The notes below the pieces were generated by a model. That model did not search any database, was not told the DNA's origin, and worked only from the letters and a program-made list of their open reading frames with translations. Both the position numbers and the translations under genes were made by a program. From Tetrapyrgos nigripes (taxonomy: Eukaryota > Basidiomycota > Agaricomycetes > Agaricales > Campanellaceae), in the NCBI GenBank assembly GCA_013368315.1, contig JAACJM010000133.1, positions 62,001 to 126,000 on the forward strand: 64,000 bases of DNA. Reading direction: 5' to 3'. The first letter of the stretch is position 1; each line of letters opens with the position of its first letter. Of this stretch, positions 43,633 through 54,499 are shown in pieces.

Positions 43633-46600
43633 ATGGACACTTTATCTACTATGGACATTGACTCAATTGTTCTCAATACTGAGAACTACTACTCTTTCGA
43701 CGATCTCGAGGATGGTGATTTGGTCTTTGCTATGACCGAGTCCACCAATTCTTTTACCCAAACACCTATCCTCGGGGCTTATAAGCCAGTCAGCAAACGT
43801 ACACGACCAGTTTCAGCACCCTATCCTGAGTGGGCGAGAACCACTCGGCGCTTTCCTGAAAATCCCCTTCTATCCCTTCCTCCTTTATCCCCAACACTCC
43901 CTCCTTTCACTCCCACTCCTCGAATCTCTCGTGAACGCATGGCAGCACTCAATATCAACCCAGACGGCTTCCTTTGGCCAGAAGAAGAACGGCTATTCGA
44001 AAACGTTATGATCTTGAATGAAGATGCTATTGCCTTCATAGAAACGGATCGAGGAACATTCAGCTGTGAATACTTTTCCGACTACATTTATCCCGTTATT
44101 CCCCATACTCCATGGTCCTTCAGAAATATCCCTATTCCCCCAGGAATCGCAGACAAAGTTATTGAACTTCTGAAGATCAAAATCAACCATGGGGTATATG
44201 AACGCTCTCAAACATCTTATCGTTCTCGCTGGTTCTGCGTTCTGAAGAAGAACGGTACACTCCGTATTGTCCACAGTCTTCAACCTCTTAATGCAGTCAC
44301 TATCAAAGACTCCGGGACCCCTCCGATACTCGATGAATTCGTTGGACCTTACGGCTCTTCATCTATTTTCACGGTTTTCGATCTATTTTGGGGATTTGAT
44401 GCTCGAAAAGTGGACCCAGCTTCACGAGATCTTACTGCTTTCATGACTCCACTCGGACCCCTTCGCATCACTTCCTTACCAATGGGTATACCAACTCTCC
44501 CACGGAATTTCAAGAGTGCATGATCTTCATTTTGCAGGACGAAATTCCTCATACTGCCAACATCTTCATCGACGATTTACCTGTGAAAGGTCCACCCACT
44601 ACGTACCCCGACGAATATGGTAATCCAGAGGTTTTGAAGGAGAATCCAGGGATCAGGCGATTTGTATGGGAACATATCGTGGATGTTCATCGTATAATGC
44701 ACCGCGTGAAGCATATGGGTGGCACTTTCGCATATAAGAAGATGCAGATTGCTCGGCCTGAAGCTATCATCGTAGGACAGTTATGCACGCAGCAAGGACG
44801 ATTACCAGACCCATCTCGAGCCGACAAAATCATTAATTGGCCTCCTCTTCGTGACCCTCGTTCTGTGCGCCGTTTTCTTGGACTTACCGGTACTGTTCGT
44901 ATCTGGATTCCAAACTATTCACAACGTATTCATTGCCTAGCCCGTCTTTATCACAAAGATGTCGTTTTCGAATGGACTGATGAACATCAACGAGCTTTCG
45001 ATGGTATCAAGCAGCTAGTTTCTACTGCCCCAGCTCTACGATCTATCAATTACTCTTCTTCCCTTCCCGTATTCTTCTCCATTGACTCCAGTACGACTGG
45101 AGTGGGATTCATCCTTGCGCAACTTGACGAGAATCACCGACGTCGTCCTGCACGATATGGTTCACTACCATTCAACGAAAGAGAAGGTCGATATTCTCAA
45201 CCAAAGTTGGAACTTTTTGGTTTATTTCGTGCACTCCGTCACTTCCGACTCTTTCTAATCGGTATCAAGGATCTGCGAGTCGAAGTAGACGCCAAGTACA
45301 TCTCTGGAATGCTTAATCAACCGGACATGCAGCCCAACGCAGCCATAAACCGATGGATTCAGGGTATTCTATTATTCGACTTCACTCTTGTCCATGTTCC
45401 AGCTGCACGACATGTAGGACCGGATGCCCTTTCTCGAATGGAGCATGATGATATTCCAGAAGAAGATTACGACGATTCTTGGTTAGACGATATCCCACTA
45501 CTCATACCATGTCTCCATGAGACCATATACCCCTCAATTGCTTCATTATTTTCCCTATTTTATCTTCCTCATTCATTCCAAATTTCACCATCTTCGAATC
45601 TTCATGTATTCATTTCACCACCACATACTTCTCCACTTTCCGAAGCAGAGCGAAACCTTCTCCGGATCCGCCAGTTCCTGGAAGACCTTACACTCCCAGA
45701 TTTTTCCTCACGTTCTACCAATCCTGCTACGAATTCCAAACTCAAATCACAAGCTCGCCGTCGATTCCTCCAATCTGCCAAACAATATTTTCTACGTTAT
45801 GGTCGAATGTACAAACAAAATGGTACCAAATCCCCACAACTCGTAGTTTTCGACCCGGATCTCCGACTTAAAATCCTCGAGCAGTCACATGAACTTCTAG
45901 GTCACCGAGGAGTCAAGGCTACCTTCGATCTCATCAGTCTTCGCTTCTTCTGGCCCCATCTATACCAACATATTCGCCGTCACATTCTTTCTTGCCACGA
46001 GTGTCAGTTACGTAGTCGAAAATCATTGAAAATTCCACCTATCATCTCTACTCCACTATCTGCCTTCCAGAAGATTTACGTTGATGTCATGTTCATGCCA
46101 CCAGCTGCTGGCTTTCGTTACATAGTCGCTGCGCGAGACGATCTGACAGGATATTGCAAGGCTCGAGCCCTACGAAAGAATAATGCCAAATCACTTGCCA
46201 AATTCTTCTACGAGCAAATCTATTGTCGCCACGGCTTAGTTCTCGAAGTCGTCACCGATAACGGGTCTGAAGTGAAGGCAGCATTCTCAGATCTTCTTCG
46301 TCGTCTCAAAGTTCACCAAATTCGCATATCTCCATATAACTCCAAAGCTAATGGGGTAGTTGAGCGAGGGCATTTCATTATTCGCGAGTCACTTGTTAAA
46401 GCATGCGAAGGACGAATCTCGCGTTGGCCGGAACTTCTCGCCACTGCCGTTTTTGCAGACATCATCACGATCCGACGACAAACTGGTTTTTCCCCATTCT
46501 ACCTCCTTCATGGATACCACCCGATTCTACCCTGCGATTTATCCGAAGCGTCTTTACTTGTAGACGGCTGGAAATCCCACATGTCCCCATCCGACTTTCT

Positions 46601-47078
46601 AGCCTTGCGAATTCGTCAACTACAACACAAACCCAACGATATCCAAACTGCTGCTAACATCCTTCGACTCCATCGTTTCCGTTCCAAGGAACATTTCGAA
46701 CACCGATTCAAACGTCGATTATTCCGCGAAACCTTTCAGGAGGATGACTTAGTTCTTGTCAGGAACTCCAGAATCATGAACGACTTAGGAAGAAAAGCGA
46801 AACCACGGTGGTTAGGACCTTATGCAGTAGTTCGAAGGACAAAGAGAGGTTCCTATGTTCTCAGGGAACTCAATGGTGCTATTTCACTCCAGGGTATCTC
46901 AGCTTCACGCCTTCTCCCGTATATCTCTCGGACTAGTCCAGAACTCCAGAAGCTCGCTGCTGGTTTACCTGCCTCCGATGACAAACTTGAAACTGAATAT
47001 AGGGAGATGGATATTATTGTGGATTCCGATGATGAGTTGGAGATTGTTCCATCGGGTGATGATTCAGATGATGATTGA
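43633..47078 (+). pseudogene. Pol: reverse transcriptase, RNase H and integrase, one frameshift
   Basis: The first part (ATG 43633 preferred; frame open from 43477) ends at 44523 and holds the RT palm start (VYERSQTSYRSRWFCVLKKN, IFTVFDLFWGFD, LGPLRITSLPMG). A one-base loss near 44485, inside the conserved segment after LPMG, shifts the frame. RT continues in the 44520-47078 frame (852 codons) with the catalytic FIDD (F in place of the usual Y) and RFLGLTGTVRIWIPNYS. RNase H follows: FSIDSSTTGVGF (D), PKLELFGLFRALRHF (E), VEVDAKY (D), ARHVGPDALSR. Integrase: H-x3-H and C-x2-C finger (HELLGHRG...CHEC), then D (YVDVMF), D (VTDNGSE), E (NGVVERGH). A C-terminal RWLGPYAVVRRTKRGSYVLR module and an acidic tail end it; no chromodomain is seen. 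Confidence 0.92.
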
Positions 47079-47126
47079 TTACTGTCTGGCAACTGGGGAC
47101 AGTTGCATTCTCGAGTGTTGGGTATA

Positions 47127-47739
47127 TGTAGTACCGTTTTTCGGTTACTACATTAGTTCCCCTATCCACGCTTTTTCGCGATGCGTCTATTTTAGGTATT
47201 TCAGATTCCTTCGATTGATTACTTACCTTCGTGTTTCCATTATTCCATTTCATTCGGATCTTATCCGTATCTTACAAGTTTTGATTTTCTTATACAAGTT
47301 TTATTTTTCATACATGTTTTACTTAGTCATTTGTTCCTCAATTTCTACAGCTTTATTTGTTTTGGTTCAGAACTCCTTACTACGATACAAGTATCAAGAT
47401 ATTTCTAGAACTTTAGACTACGTATATATAGTCCTACCTACTAGAGAATACATCAGATTATTCCAGTGTCACTCTCAGTTCAAGTCTCAGTATTCCCAGT
47501 TTCCCAGCGTCTTCTTAGAATCACCTTTCCCAGTGTCATCTCGTCTGTTATTAGAGTCTTGTCTCTAAGACGGCATTATCAGTATTTCCCAGTCAATATT
47601 CCAGATCAGCCACTTACGATTATTTTCCCCGAGTTCTTCTACAGGTCTTCATATTTGTCCTCTCCCTCGATTCTACGGGATTCTCCGGCTATCGTCAAGC
47701 CTCTGAGCGTCTCGTGTAGCTTTTCATAGCTGCGCATCA
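47127..47739 (+). repeat. 3-prime LTR, 613 bp
   Basis: Same borders as the 5-prime LTR (TGTAGTACCG ... TGCGCATCA). The polypurine tract just upstream is weak (GAGTGTTGGG), which is noted as atypical. Confidence 0.93.
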
Positions 47740-48054
47740 ATATACGTCCAATAGAGCCAGTTCTCCAGCGTAACTCAAGTTTCCCAGTGTCCCCAAGTTT
47801 CCCAGTCTTATCCTGGCTTCCGGGTCGTATCCCAGCAGTTCTTCCCGGTCGTGCCCTCATCAATTTCGTGTATTTCGACTCTAGAGAGGAGACATCAGTA
47901 TTTTCCCAGTGTTTACCACATCCAGTCACTTACCGTGATTTTCCCTGAGTTTCCTCTAGGCCTTCATATCTGCCTCTCCTTCATTCATACGGTCTTCTCC
48001 GGCTGTTATCTAGCCTTTGAGCGTCTCATGTGGTTCGTTTAGAACTGCGTATCA
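47740..48054 (+). repeat. Older LTR, 3-prime half
   Basis: CCCAGTGTCCCC, TTCGACTCTAGAG, TTTTCCCAGTGTTTACC, CTTACCGTGATTTTCCC, CTAGGCCTTCATATCTG and a CTGCGTATCA end follow the order of the second half of the 613-bp LTR with many substitutions. It continues the half at 38475-38802. Confidence 0.75.
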
Positions 48055-49560
48055 GGATCCAGCTTATTCTCGTCGAAGTTCGTAGGCAAATGATAGTGTC
48101 TTGATATGATAGCAATCAGTAGAATCACTGGCAACTTAGCTAGTGGCGTGCGGGGACGAGCTCAGCTTGGGATCAGGTCCGGGCTTTGCATACAGAGTGG
48201 AGAGACTCTAATGAAACACTAATATTGTGCATAATGTTTCCCCAATGAGAACAAACTTGCGAAACCAGTGAATTATACACCGGTGTTGTTTCTAAATTGC
48301 CACTCGTTAGAGTGCATATCAGATTGTGTCGCCACAATGTATAGATTTCCTGAGAGCAGTAATTGACAGCTCCTATAAGGCAGGGTTTTCACGGTGACAC
48401 ATTAGTGTTTACACACATGCACCCTTCAGAACTGTGGCTGAATGCTTAAAGAAAGAAAACCCTATTTATCCCCTTGCTAAAAAATAATATTTCATAGCAA
48501 GTAGATAGGTAGACTATGTATGTATACTTTGGAACAGACAGGTCACCTGCCAGGGGTACACACCTGTACCCATACCCATCAGATCCACCAAAAACCTGTA
48601 CTCTGGTTTTCATGGGTACTGTCATGAACTGCTACAGTTCCTTGTCCTCCTTCCTCCTTTTCTTCATCATTGAACCCAGAATTCCTTTGTCATTCATCTA
48701 TTGTCATGAACTGCTACAGTTCTCTGTCCTCCTTCCTCTTCTACTTCATTATTGAACCCTTTTTTCAATCATCCGTCTATTGCATTTCCTTGTTAAACCT
48801 TTTAAACCTTATACCACTGATTTTGAATCTTATAAAACCTGTCAAACTCTATAATAACAGTCAATCAATCCTATATTTGTACAATCCTAACTTTCTCCTA
48901 TATTTCTCCTGTTTCTCCAATCTTAATCCTATCTTTCCCCTATCAACGTTGTTCTGTTTATGTTTATTGATTCACTATTCTTCTATATAAGCCACTAGAC
49001 ATTTTGAATAGTTCTTTAGTTCATTCACTTTGTCTCCACTCTGTACTACTACTACACAGTGTAGAACCTAGTCAGCCTACTCTTGTCTCTCTATATATCT
49101 CTCTATTCTCAATCGATCTCGTTTTGTGTGACTTGGGTGGTTTGCTATTGAGTGTATCGACAACCTTGACATCTATTGCTTTTCCCATTGATTTATACTC
49201 AGATTCATACTCAGTGAACCCTAAGGAATAAGAGACCTCCCACAATGGACATCATGGATTTTTTTGCAAAACCTCTTATATCTCAGCAACCGCTGGTCGG
49301 ATCCTCTTAAAAATTGCAGATTCGGATTCCCAGACATCGAAGGCTTTGGGCGCTAGGAGGACGAGTCCTTAGGTTGCCTAATTAGGTTATTCATTTGTAT
49401 GCCAAACAAATGCCAAAAGTTATCTTTCTCAGGACCGTTTTGCTTATATTTCGAGAACGGCCGATCGGATTGCCTTAAAAATGGGATATTCGGATTTCTA
49501 CGCCTTGAAACCATAAAACTAAGTCCCCAACCCTAACCCCAATCAATGTGCTCGCTGAGT
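48055..49560. other. No firm gene; short direct repeat
   Basis: TGTCATGAACTGCTACAGTT with the following ~40 bp occurs at 48622 and again at 48703. The rest of 48780-49230 is AT-rich and promoter-like (TATATAAG near 48982). A 21-codon frame at 49244 is not credible. ACGGCCGATCGGAT and a similar CGCTGGTCGGAT word at 49285-49470 suggest another degenerate duplication. Confidence 0.35.
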
Positions 49561-49562
49561 AA

Positions 49563-50190
49563 CATCAAACTTCCTCAAAACTTGTATTTTCTCACGTTGA
49601 AAATCTTTCGGTCAGCTTAGGTATCAAGATGACTAGCGCCCAACTTCTGTGGGGCGTCAAAACGTTCCTTATAACCCCCCTGAGTGGGCGCAGACACCCA
49701 TATAGCCATAGTTCATCGACATCCTGAATACAGCTAAGAATCATCAAAACTCCTCAAAAATCGCATTTTCTCACATGTCAAAATCTTTCGGTCAGCTTAG
49801 GTATTAAGATGACATACACCCAACTTCTGTGAGGCGTCAAAACATTCCTTATAACCCCCCTGAGCGGGCGGAGATGCCCATATAGCCATAGCTCATCGAC
49901 ATCCTGAATACAGCTGAGTATCATCAAAACTTGTCAATTTTACATGCCAAAATCTTTCAGTCAGCTTAGGTATCAAGATGACATACACCCAACTTCTGTG
50001 GGGCGTCAAAACATTCCTTATGACCCCCTGAGTGGGCGCAGACACCCATATAGCCATATCTCATTGACATTCTGAATATAGCTAAGTATCATCAAAACTT
50101 GTCAAAATCTTTCTGCTTCATTAGGTATCAAGACAACATGCACCCCACTTCTGTGGTTGGTCAAAATGTTGCTTATGACCCCAAGTAGTG
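49563..50190. repeat. Tandem repeat, four units of ~155-180 bp
   Basis: The phrase GGTCAGCTTAGGTATCAAGA recurs with changes at about 49611, 49790, 49957 and 50112. Each unit also holds CATCAAAACTTGTCAAAATC, CCCAACTTCTGTGGGGCGTC and a CCATATAGCCATA block. Units get shorter and more diverged to the right. Confidence 0.8.
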
Positions 50191-52459
50191 TGCGCAAAAG
50201 CCCATATGACCGTAGTTGATCGATGGTAGAGTATCATGCTGCCTTTTGCAGTTATGCACAAAGACGTCATGGTGTGCAGAATCCTGGAACACGACTGTCT
50301 ACAAAATTGACACGTCAATAGCTTAGTAATCTTTTCCATCTTTCATCTCAACCACGACCTATGTATCTAATCCGAGGAAATACCGGTATTTCCAAGCCAA
50401 AACAGTGTGGGAAAGAGTGACAGAGAGGCCGTGACTACCAGAAAAACCAGCTGTGACATACCTACCTCGAATACCACCGGCCGAATGGCACCATTCGGCC
50501 GGTGGTATTCGAGGTAGGCAGGGAATTAGGATCGTACTTCGGGAAGGAATAGGTAGTGTGCAACACCCGAGAATAGAACAAAGATTCGAAGAATGATGAA
50601 GAACAGCCTGACCGTGAACGCCGTTGAAGAGAAAGAAGAAGAAGAAAAGAACAGAAGGGCACACGTACATTTGTTATACGGACATCGGTATCCACCTCAG
50701 CCCTCTGAGTCCCGAGTCCAAGTCCCATTCCTTTGCCCGCTCCCAGTTGTATTCACATCCCTACCCATGAATCTCGCTCTAAATAGCACTATTTGTCCTG
50801 TCCATACTCTCGCTATATATGGCTCGCACTCCTATTTCCACTACCCTGACCTGAGCAAAGTCCCTGTCTCCTTCCTATCTCCCTTCACAAGTGACAAGTG
50901 AGGTGCCGTCTTGGTTTGTTTTGAGGGGGGTGCGCAGAATGTGGGGATTGGTCGTTGCCGGAAGAGCTATGAGTTGACATTTTTCATACAGGGAGAGTCA
51001 ACCCACCTCGATGACGGGATATAATTATAGACAGTGGACCGAGGACGAGAGTGCGACGGGAACATCGAGAACCAGACTGAGATGAACGACGGATGGATAT
51101 GGTGGACATGGTGGATGACGTGAAGACCTGTCCTCGAGCAAATCCTCGCAATCGCAGGCCCAGACATTCCAGTAGCTTTCTGATGGACGTCGAGGGAAGG
51201 AATGGAATCATTGAGTATACAACGAGCTGGAAGTTGAGGATGAGAATAAGGCTAAAAGAAAGAAAACATACACGTACATTCCCAACACTCACATTCCGCA
51301 TCTGCATCCTCGTCTATTCTCGCACTCCTACTGGTGTTCATCTACCCATCCAGGCAGAAATCTCTTCTCTGATCAAGTTCCTCGAACCTCTCTCTAAACC
51401 CCAATATCATGATCTCCTCCGAGTCGACCCTTCTTCACGACCGAGACGGGGTTTTGGTTTACGTCTCTCGCACTCGCACTGACACTTGTCTACCAATCCG
51501 TGTCCCTCGGATGCCTTTAACCTTGCCTCCTGACCAAGTTCCTCAGACCTCCCCCTAAACAGTGACAGCATAATCTCCTCCAGGTCAACCCTCCTTTCAC
51601 GAACAAGACAGGATTTTGGTTTATTTGAGGAGAGAGAAGGTAATATGAGACGGGTGAGGACTGTCGCTGTTTAATGACCTTGAACAGTGAAGAACTCGGG
51701 AGGAGTACACTTAAGTGTAGGTTAGATTTGGATTCTGTATAGATAGATGTAAGTAGAAGTAAACACAAACTCACGCGAGAACCCCACCGAGAGACCGAGA
51801 GCGAGAATAAGAACGAGAGTAATGTCATGATAGTGGATATGGTGCCGAAGGAACTCAATCATCACCGCATTCATCGCCCTGTCATCCTGTCCCTCATCGT
51901 CATCCCAGTCCTTGTTCTGCTCAATCCTCTTTCGCTCAACCTCTCTATTTCTATCTCTATCCCCGGCTCCAAATCCTCCCCTTCTAAACCATCTCTAACG
52001 CCCTCATAACGGCCACGAATTCCTCTTATTTTCCTTTCTGCTAACAGAGAGTAGTTAGTGAAGCGACAGAGAAGTAGTTTCGCTCAACTCTCACTATCGA
52101 TTTGCATTTCATGAATGGCCTACATTCGGCGGGTGGTATTTGAGGTAGGCCACCTAGCGCTGGCGGGTCGTACAATTCAAGGTGTCCACTAGGGCGCCTA
52201 GCGGATCGGATGATCCGGCGCCATCCGAGCGATTGCTGCTTCGGATTCGGATGTGGATGGTGCTCCTCCTCCTCCTCCATCCGACGGATAGCATCTGACC
52301 AATCCGACGGTAATCTGCGGATGGAAAGCCCAAGACTGGAAGTTTCAGAAATACTATATAGTACTATTACCGAGTAGAGAAATATACAAAAATAAATAAC
52401 GGCCGCAACCAGTAGTATGTGTGGCTTCAACAGACAGCATTAATCCTTCATAACGCTGA
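50191..52459. other. No firm gene; palindrome and a ~90-bp duplication
   Basis: Contains the 58-bp palindrome (50461-50518) and a related half-site near 52120-52148. A segment of about 90 bp at 51376-51461 (AAGTTCCTCGAACCTC...GGGTTTTGGTTTA) recurs at 51532-51623 with about 75 percent identity. Frames at 51093-51482 and elsewhere are unrecognised. Confidence 0.35.
50461..50518. repeat. Perfect 58-bp palindrome (28-bp arms, 2-nt centre)
   Basis: Arms 50461-50488 and 50491-50518 are exact reverse complements with CA between them. The arm begins CCTACCTCGAATACCACC. A single diverged arm (CATTCGGCGGGTGGTATTTG then AGGTAGGC) is at about 52122-52150, so this is a dispersed sequence that here became head to head. 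Confidence 0.9.
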
Positions 52460-52463
52460 CTGG

Positions 52464-52510
52464 TTAGGGTTAGGGTTACTAGGGGGTTTCCAGGGTTTGA
52501 GTAGGGTTTT
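52464..52510 (+). repeat. Telomere-like tract
   Basis: GGTTAGGGTTAGGGTTACTA followed by degenerate AGGG words; the following 52515-52680 is a GGGCAGG(A/G)TTGG-type minisatellite. An interstitial telomeric sequence or a G-rich satellite edge. Confidence 0.6.
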
Positions 52511-52739
52511 TCCAGATGGAGGGGCAGGGCTGGATGGGCAGGGTTGGCTGGAGGAGTGGGCAGGATTGGCTGGAGGAGTGAGCAGGATGGGGTGCAGGGG
52601 TGGGCAGGGTTGGCTGGAGAAGTGGGCAGTGTTGGGAGGAGAGTTGGGCAGGATTGTGTGGGCAGGGTTTGGTGTTGGTGGATGATCAAGGTGGCATGCA
52701 TGCAAGTTACCAGACTGACTTGAGTGTGCAAGTGTCCAT

Positions 52740-53165
52740 AACAGATTTATTGATAACTACAAAAATATTTCAATGCACTTCCAGAATGCGACAACTAAAG
52801 CATCACAATCTGGATGCGTCACTTTGAGCATCAGTTCCATAATGCGACACTTTGAGTGTCACTTCCAGAATGCAACGACTAAAGCATTGTAATCTGGTTT
52901 TGACAACTCAAGCATCACAATCTGGATGCGACGCTTTGAGCGTCAGTTCCAGAATTTGACACTTTGTATGTCACAATCAGAATGCGATGCTCAAAGCGTC
53001 GGATTTGGATTGTGCTGTCAAATACAGATTATGACGCTCAGAGCGTCGCATTCTGGAAGTGACGCTCAAAGCATCGGATTTGGATTGTGTTGTCAAATCC
53101 AGAGTATGACGCTGAGAGCGTCGTATTCTGGAAGTGACACTCAAAGTGTTGCATTTGGATTGAGA
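52740..53165. repeat. Dyad satellite 1 (GACGCTNNNAGCGTC)
   Basis: Units of about 60 bp alternate ATGCGACGCTTTGAGCGTCA, TCCAGAATGCGAC and CACAATCTGGATG. The dyad GACGCTTTGAGCGTC or GACGCTCAGAGCGTC is the core. Confidence 0.75.
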
Positions 53166-53720
53166 CTTAGGGTTAGGGTTATAGGGAGGTTCGTAGGGTT
53201 CGATTAGGGTTTGAGCCTAGGGTCGGCTTACAGGGTTGGGCAGGGTTGGGCCTAGGGTCGGCTTACAGGGTTGGGCAGGGTTGGGCCTAGGGTCGGCTTA
53301 CAGGGTTGGGTAGGGTTGGGCCTAGGGTCGGCTTACAGGGTTGGGTAGGGTCAGGCAGGGTTGAGCAGAGTTGGGCAGAGTTGGGTAGGGTCGGGCAGGG
53401 TTGAGTGGGCAGGGTTGGGCAGGGTTGGGCAGGGTGAGGCTTGTAGGGTTGGGCAGGGTGGTTCGATTAGGGTTCGAGCCTAGGGTCGGCTTACAGGGTT
53501 GGGCAGGGTTGGGCCTAGGGTCGGCTTACAGGGTTGGGTAGGGTTGGGCCTAGGGTCGGCTTACAGGGTTGGGTAGGGTCAGGCAGGGTTGAGCAGAGTT
53601 GGGCAGAGTTGGGTAGGGTCGGGCAGGGTTGAGTGGGCAGGGTTGGGCAGGGTGAGGCTTGTAGGGTTGGGCAGGGTTGGGTGGGCAGGGTTGGGTTTCC
53701 TTGGGTTGGGATTGGTTGGA
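53166..53720 (+). repeat. G-rich minisatellite with 35-bp unit and TTAGGG start
   Basis: Starts CTTAGGGTTAGGGTTATAGG. The unit GGTCGGCTTACAGGGTTGGG plus CAGGGTTGGGCCTAG repeats at 35-bp spacing from 53221. A block of about 210-250 bp (from ~53210) is itself duplicated at ~53465. The G-rich strand is the plus strand throughout. Confidence 0.85.
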
Positions 53721-53739
53721 CTTGGGTTGGATGTGTCTG

Positions 53740-54115
53740 TGAATGTCCGAGACATTCACGTCCAAGACGTTCATATACACAGATGCATTGAAATACACAT
53801 CTGTGCATGTGAGCGTCCGAGACGTTCACATATACAGATGCGAAATCTACATCTATGTATGTGAGTGTCCGAGACATTCATATACACAGATAGATCGACA
53901 TCTATATGTGAACGTCTTGGACGCTCACATACACAGATGGATTGAGATTTACATCTGAGTATGTGAACGTCTTGGACGCTCACATACATGGATGCGTTGA
54001 TATCTATATGTGGGAACCTCAGAGTACATGTGAGCGTCTGAGACGTTCACATACGACATACACAGATGCATCCAGATGTTCTTGACTCGCATCCGAAACG
54101 TTCGTCCAAGACGTT
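53740..54115. repeat. Dyad satellite 2 (GAACGTCTTGGACGCTC)
   Basis: Units of about 60 bp hold GAGCGTCCGAGACGTTCA or GAACGTCTTGGACGCTCA, then CATACACAGATG. Each is a short inverted repeat with G:T-tolerant pairs. Confidence 0.75.
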
Positions 54116-54499
54116 CACACACCAAGTGTTCGTCTCAGTAGATATATATATAAGTATTTGGATCCCAAGAAATCCCCCAAATCTTTTTAACAAGTAATCA
54201 ACCAAACTCGTTGAAGTCAGAATTCATGGATGATATTAACTATATACCTGCTAAGTATATGTATGGGTTGCCTATCGACTTACACAACTGACAAGCGTCT
54301 AGGACGATGCCTTCTTGAAGGCCAAGAATCTCAGCTAATAAGTATGCCAAGTCAACTTCTTTTTTTAAGCGTTGGTCATGTTCACCTCTGAGCAGCCTAT
54401 CAAGCACTGGGGACAGGGTAAGGACAAAAGTATATTAGGCTACGTAGTGAAATTACAATGTACATAAATTTCTACGAGTAGTGATATAGACTATTGAGA

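Larger units (their letters stand above)
38803..47739 (+). mobile_element. Full-length Ty3/gypsy LTR retrotransposon, recent insertion
   Basis: 8,937 bp bounded by two 613-bp LTRs, flanked by ATAT on both sides (38799-38802 and 47740-47743) as a short target duplication. Order: LTR, primer-binding site, gag with zinc knuckle and protease, an extra ORF, pol (RT, RNase H, integrase), LTR. The domain order RT-RNase H-integrase marks Ty3/gypsy. It inserted into an older LTR of its own family. The LTRs differ at one base that I can see (39402 C, 47726 A), so insertion is very recent. A single-base frameshift in RT and another in the extra ORF suggest this copy is not autonomous, unless they are sequence errors. 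Confidence 0.93.

Noticed and set aside
43129..44530. Frameshifts in the extra ORF and in RT as programmed ribosomal frameshifting
   Set aside because: No slippery heptamer or clear downstream structure is seen, and the RT shift falls inside a conserved catalytic region where element families do not place such sites.
46900..47078. Chromodomain at the integrase C-terminus
   Set aside because: After the GPY-type module only an acidic tail follows; no aromatic cage pattern is seen.
46855..47568. 237-codon plus ORF and its twin at 38795-39244 as genes
   Set aside because: They read out of frame through the end of pol and through the LTR; identity between them only reflects the two LTRs.
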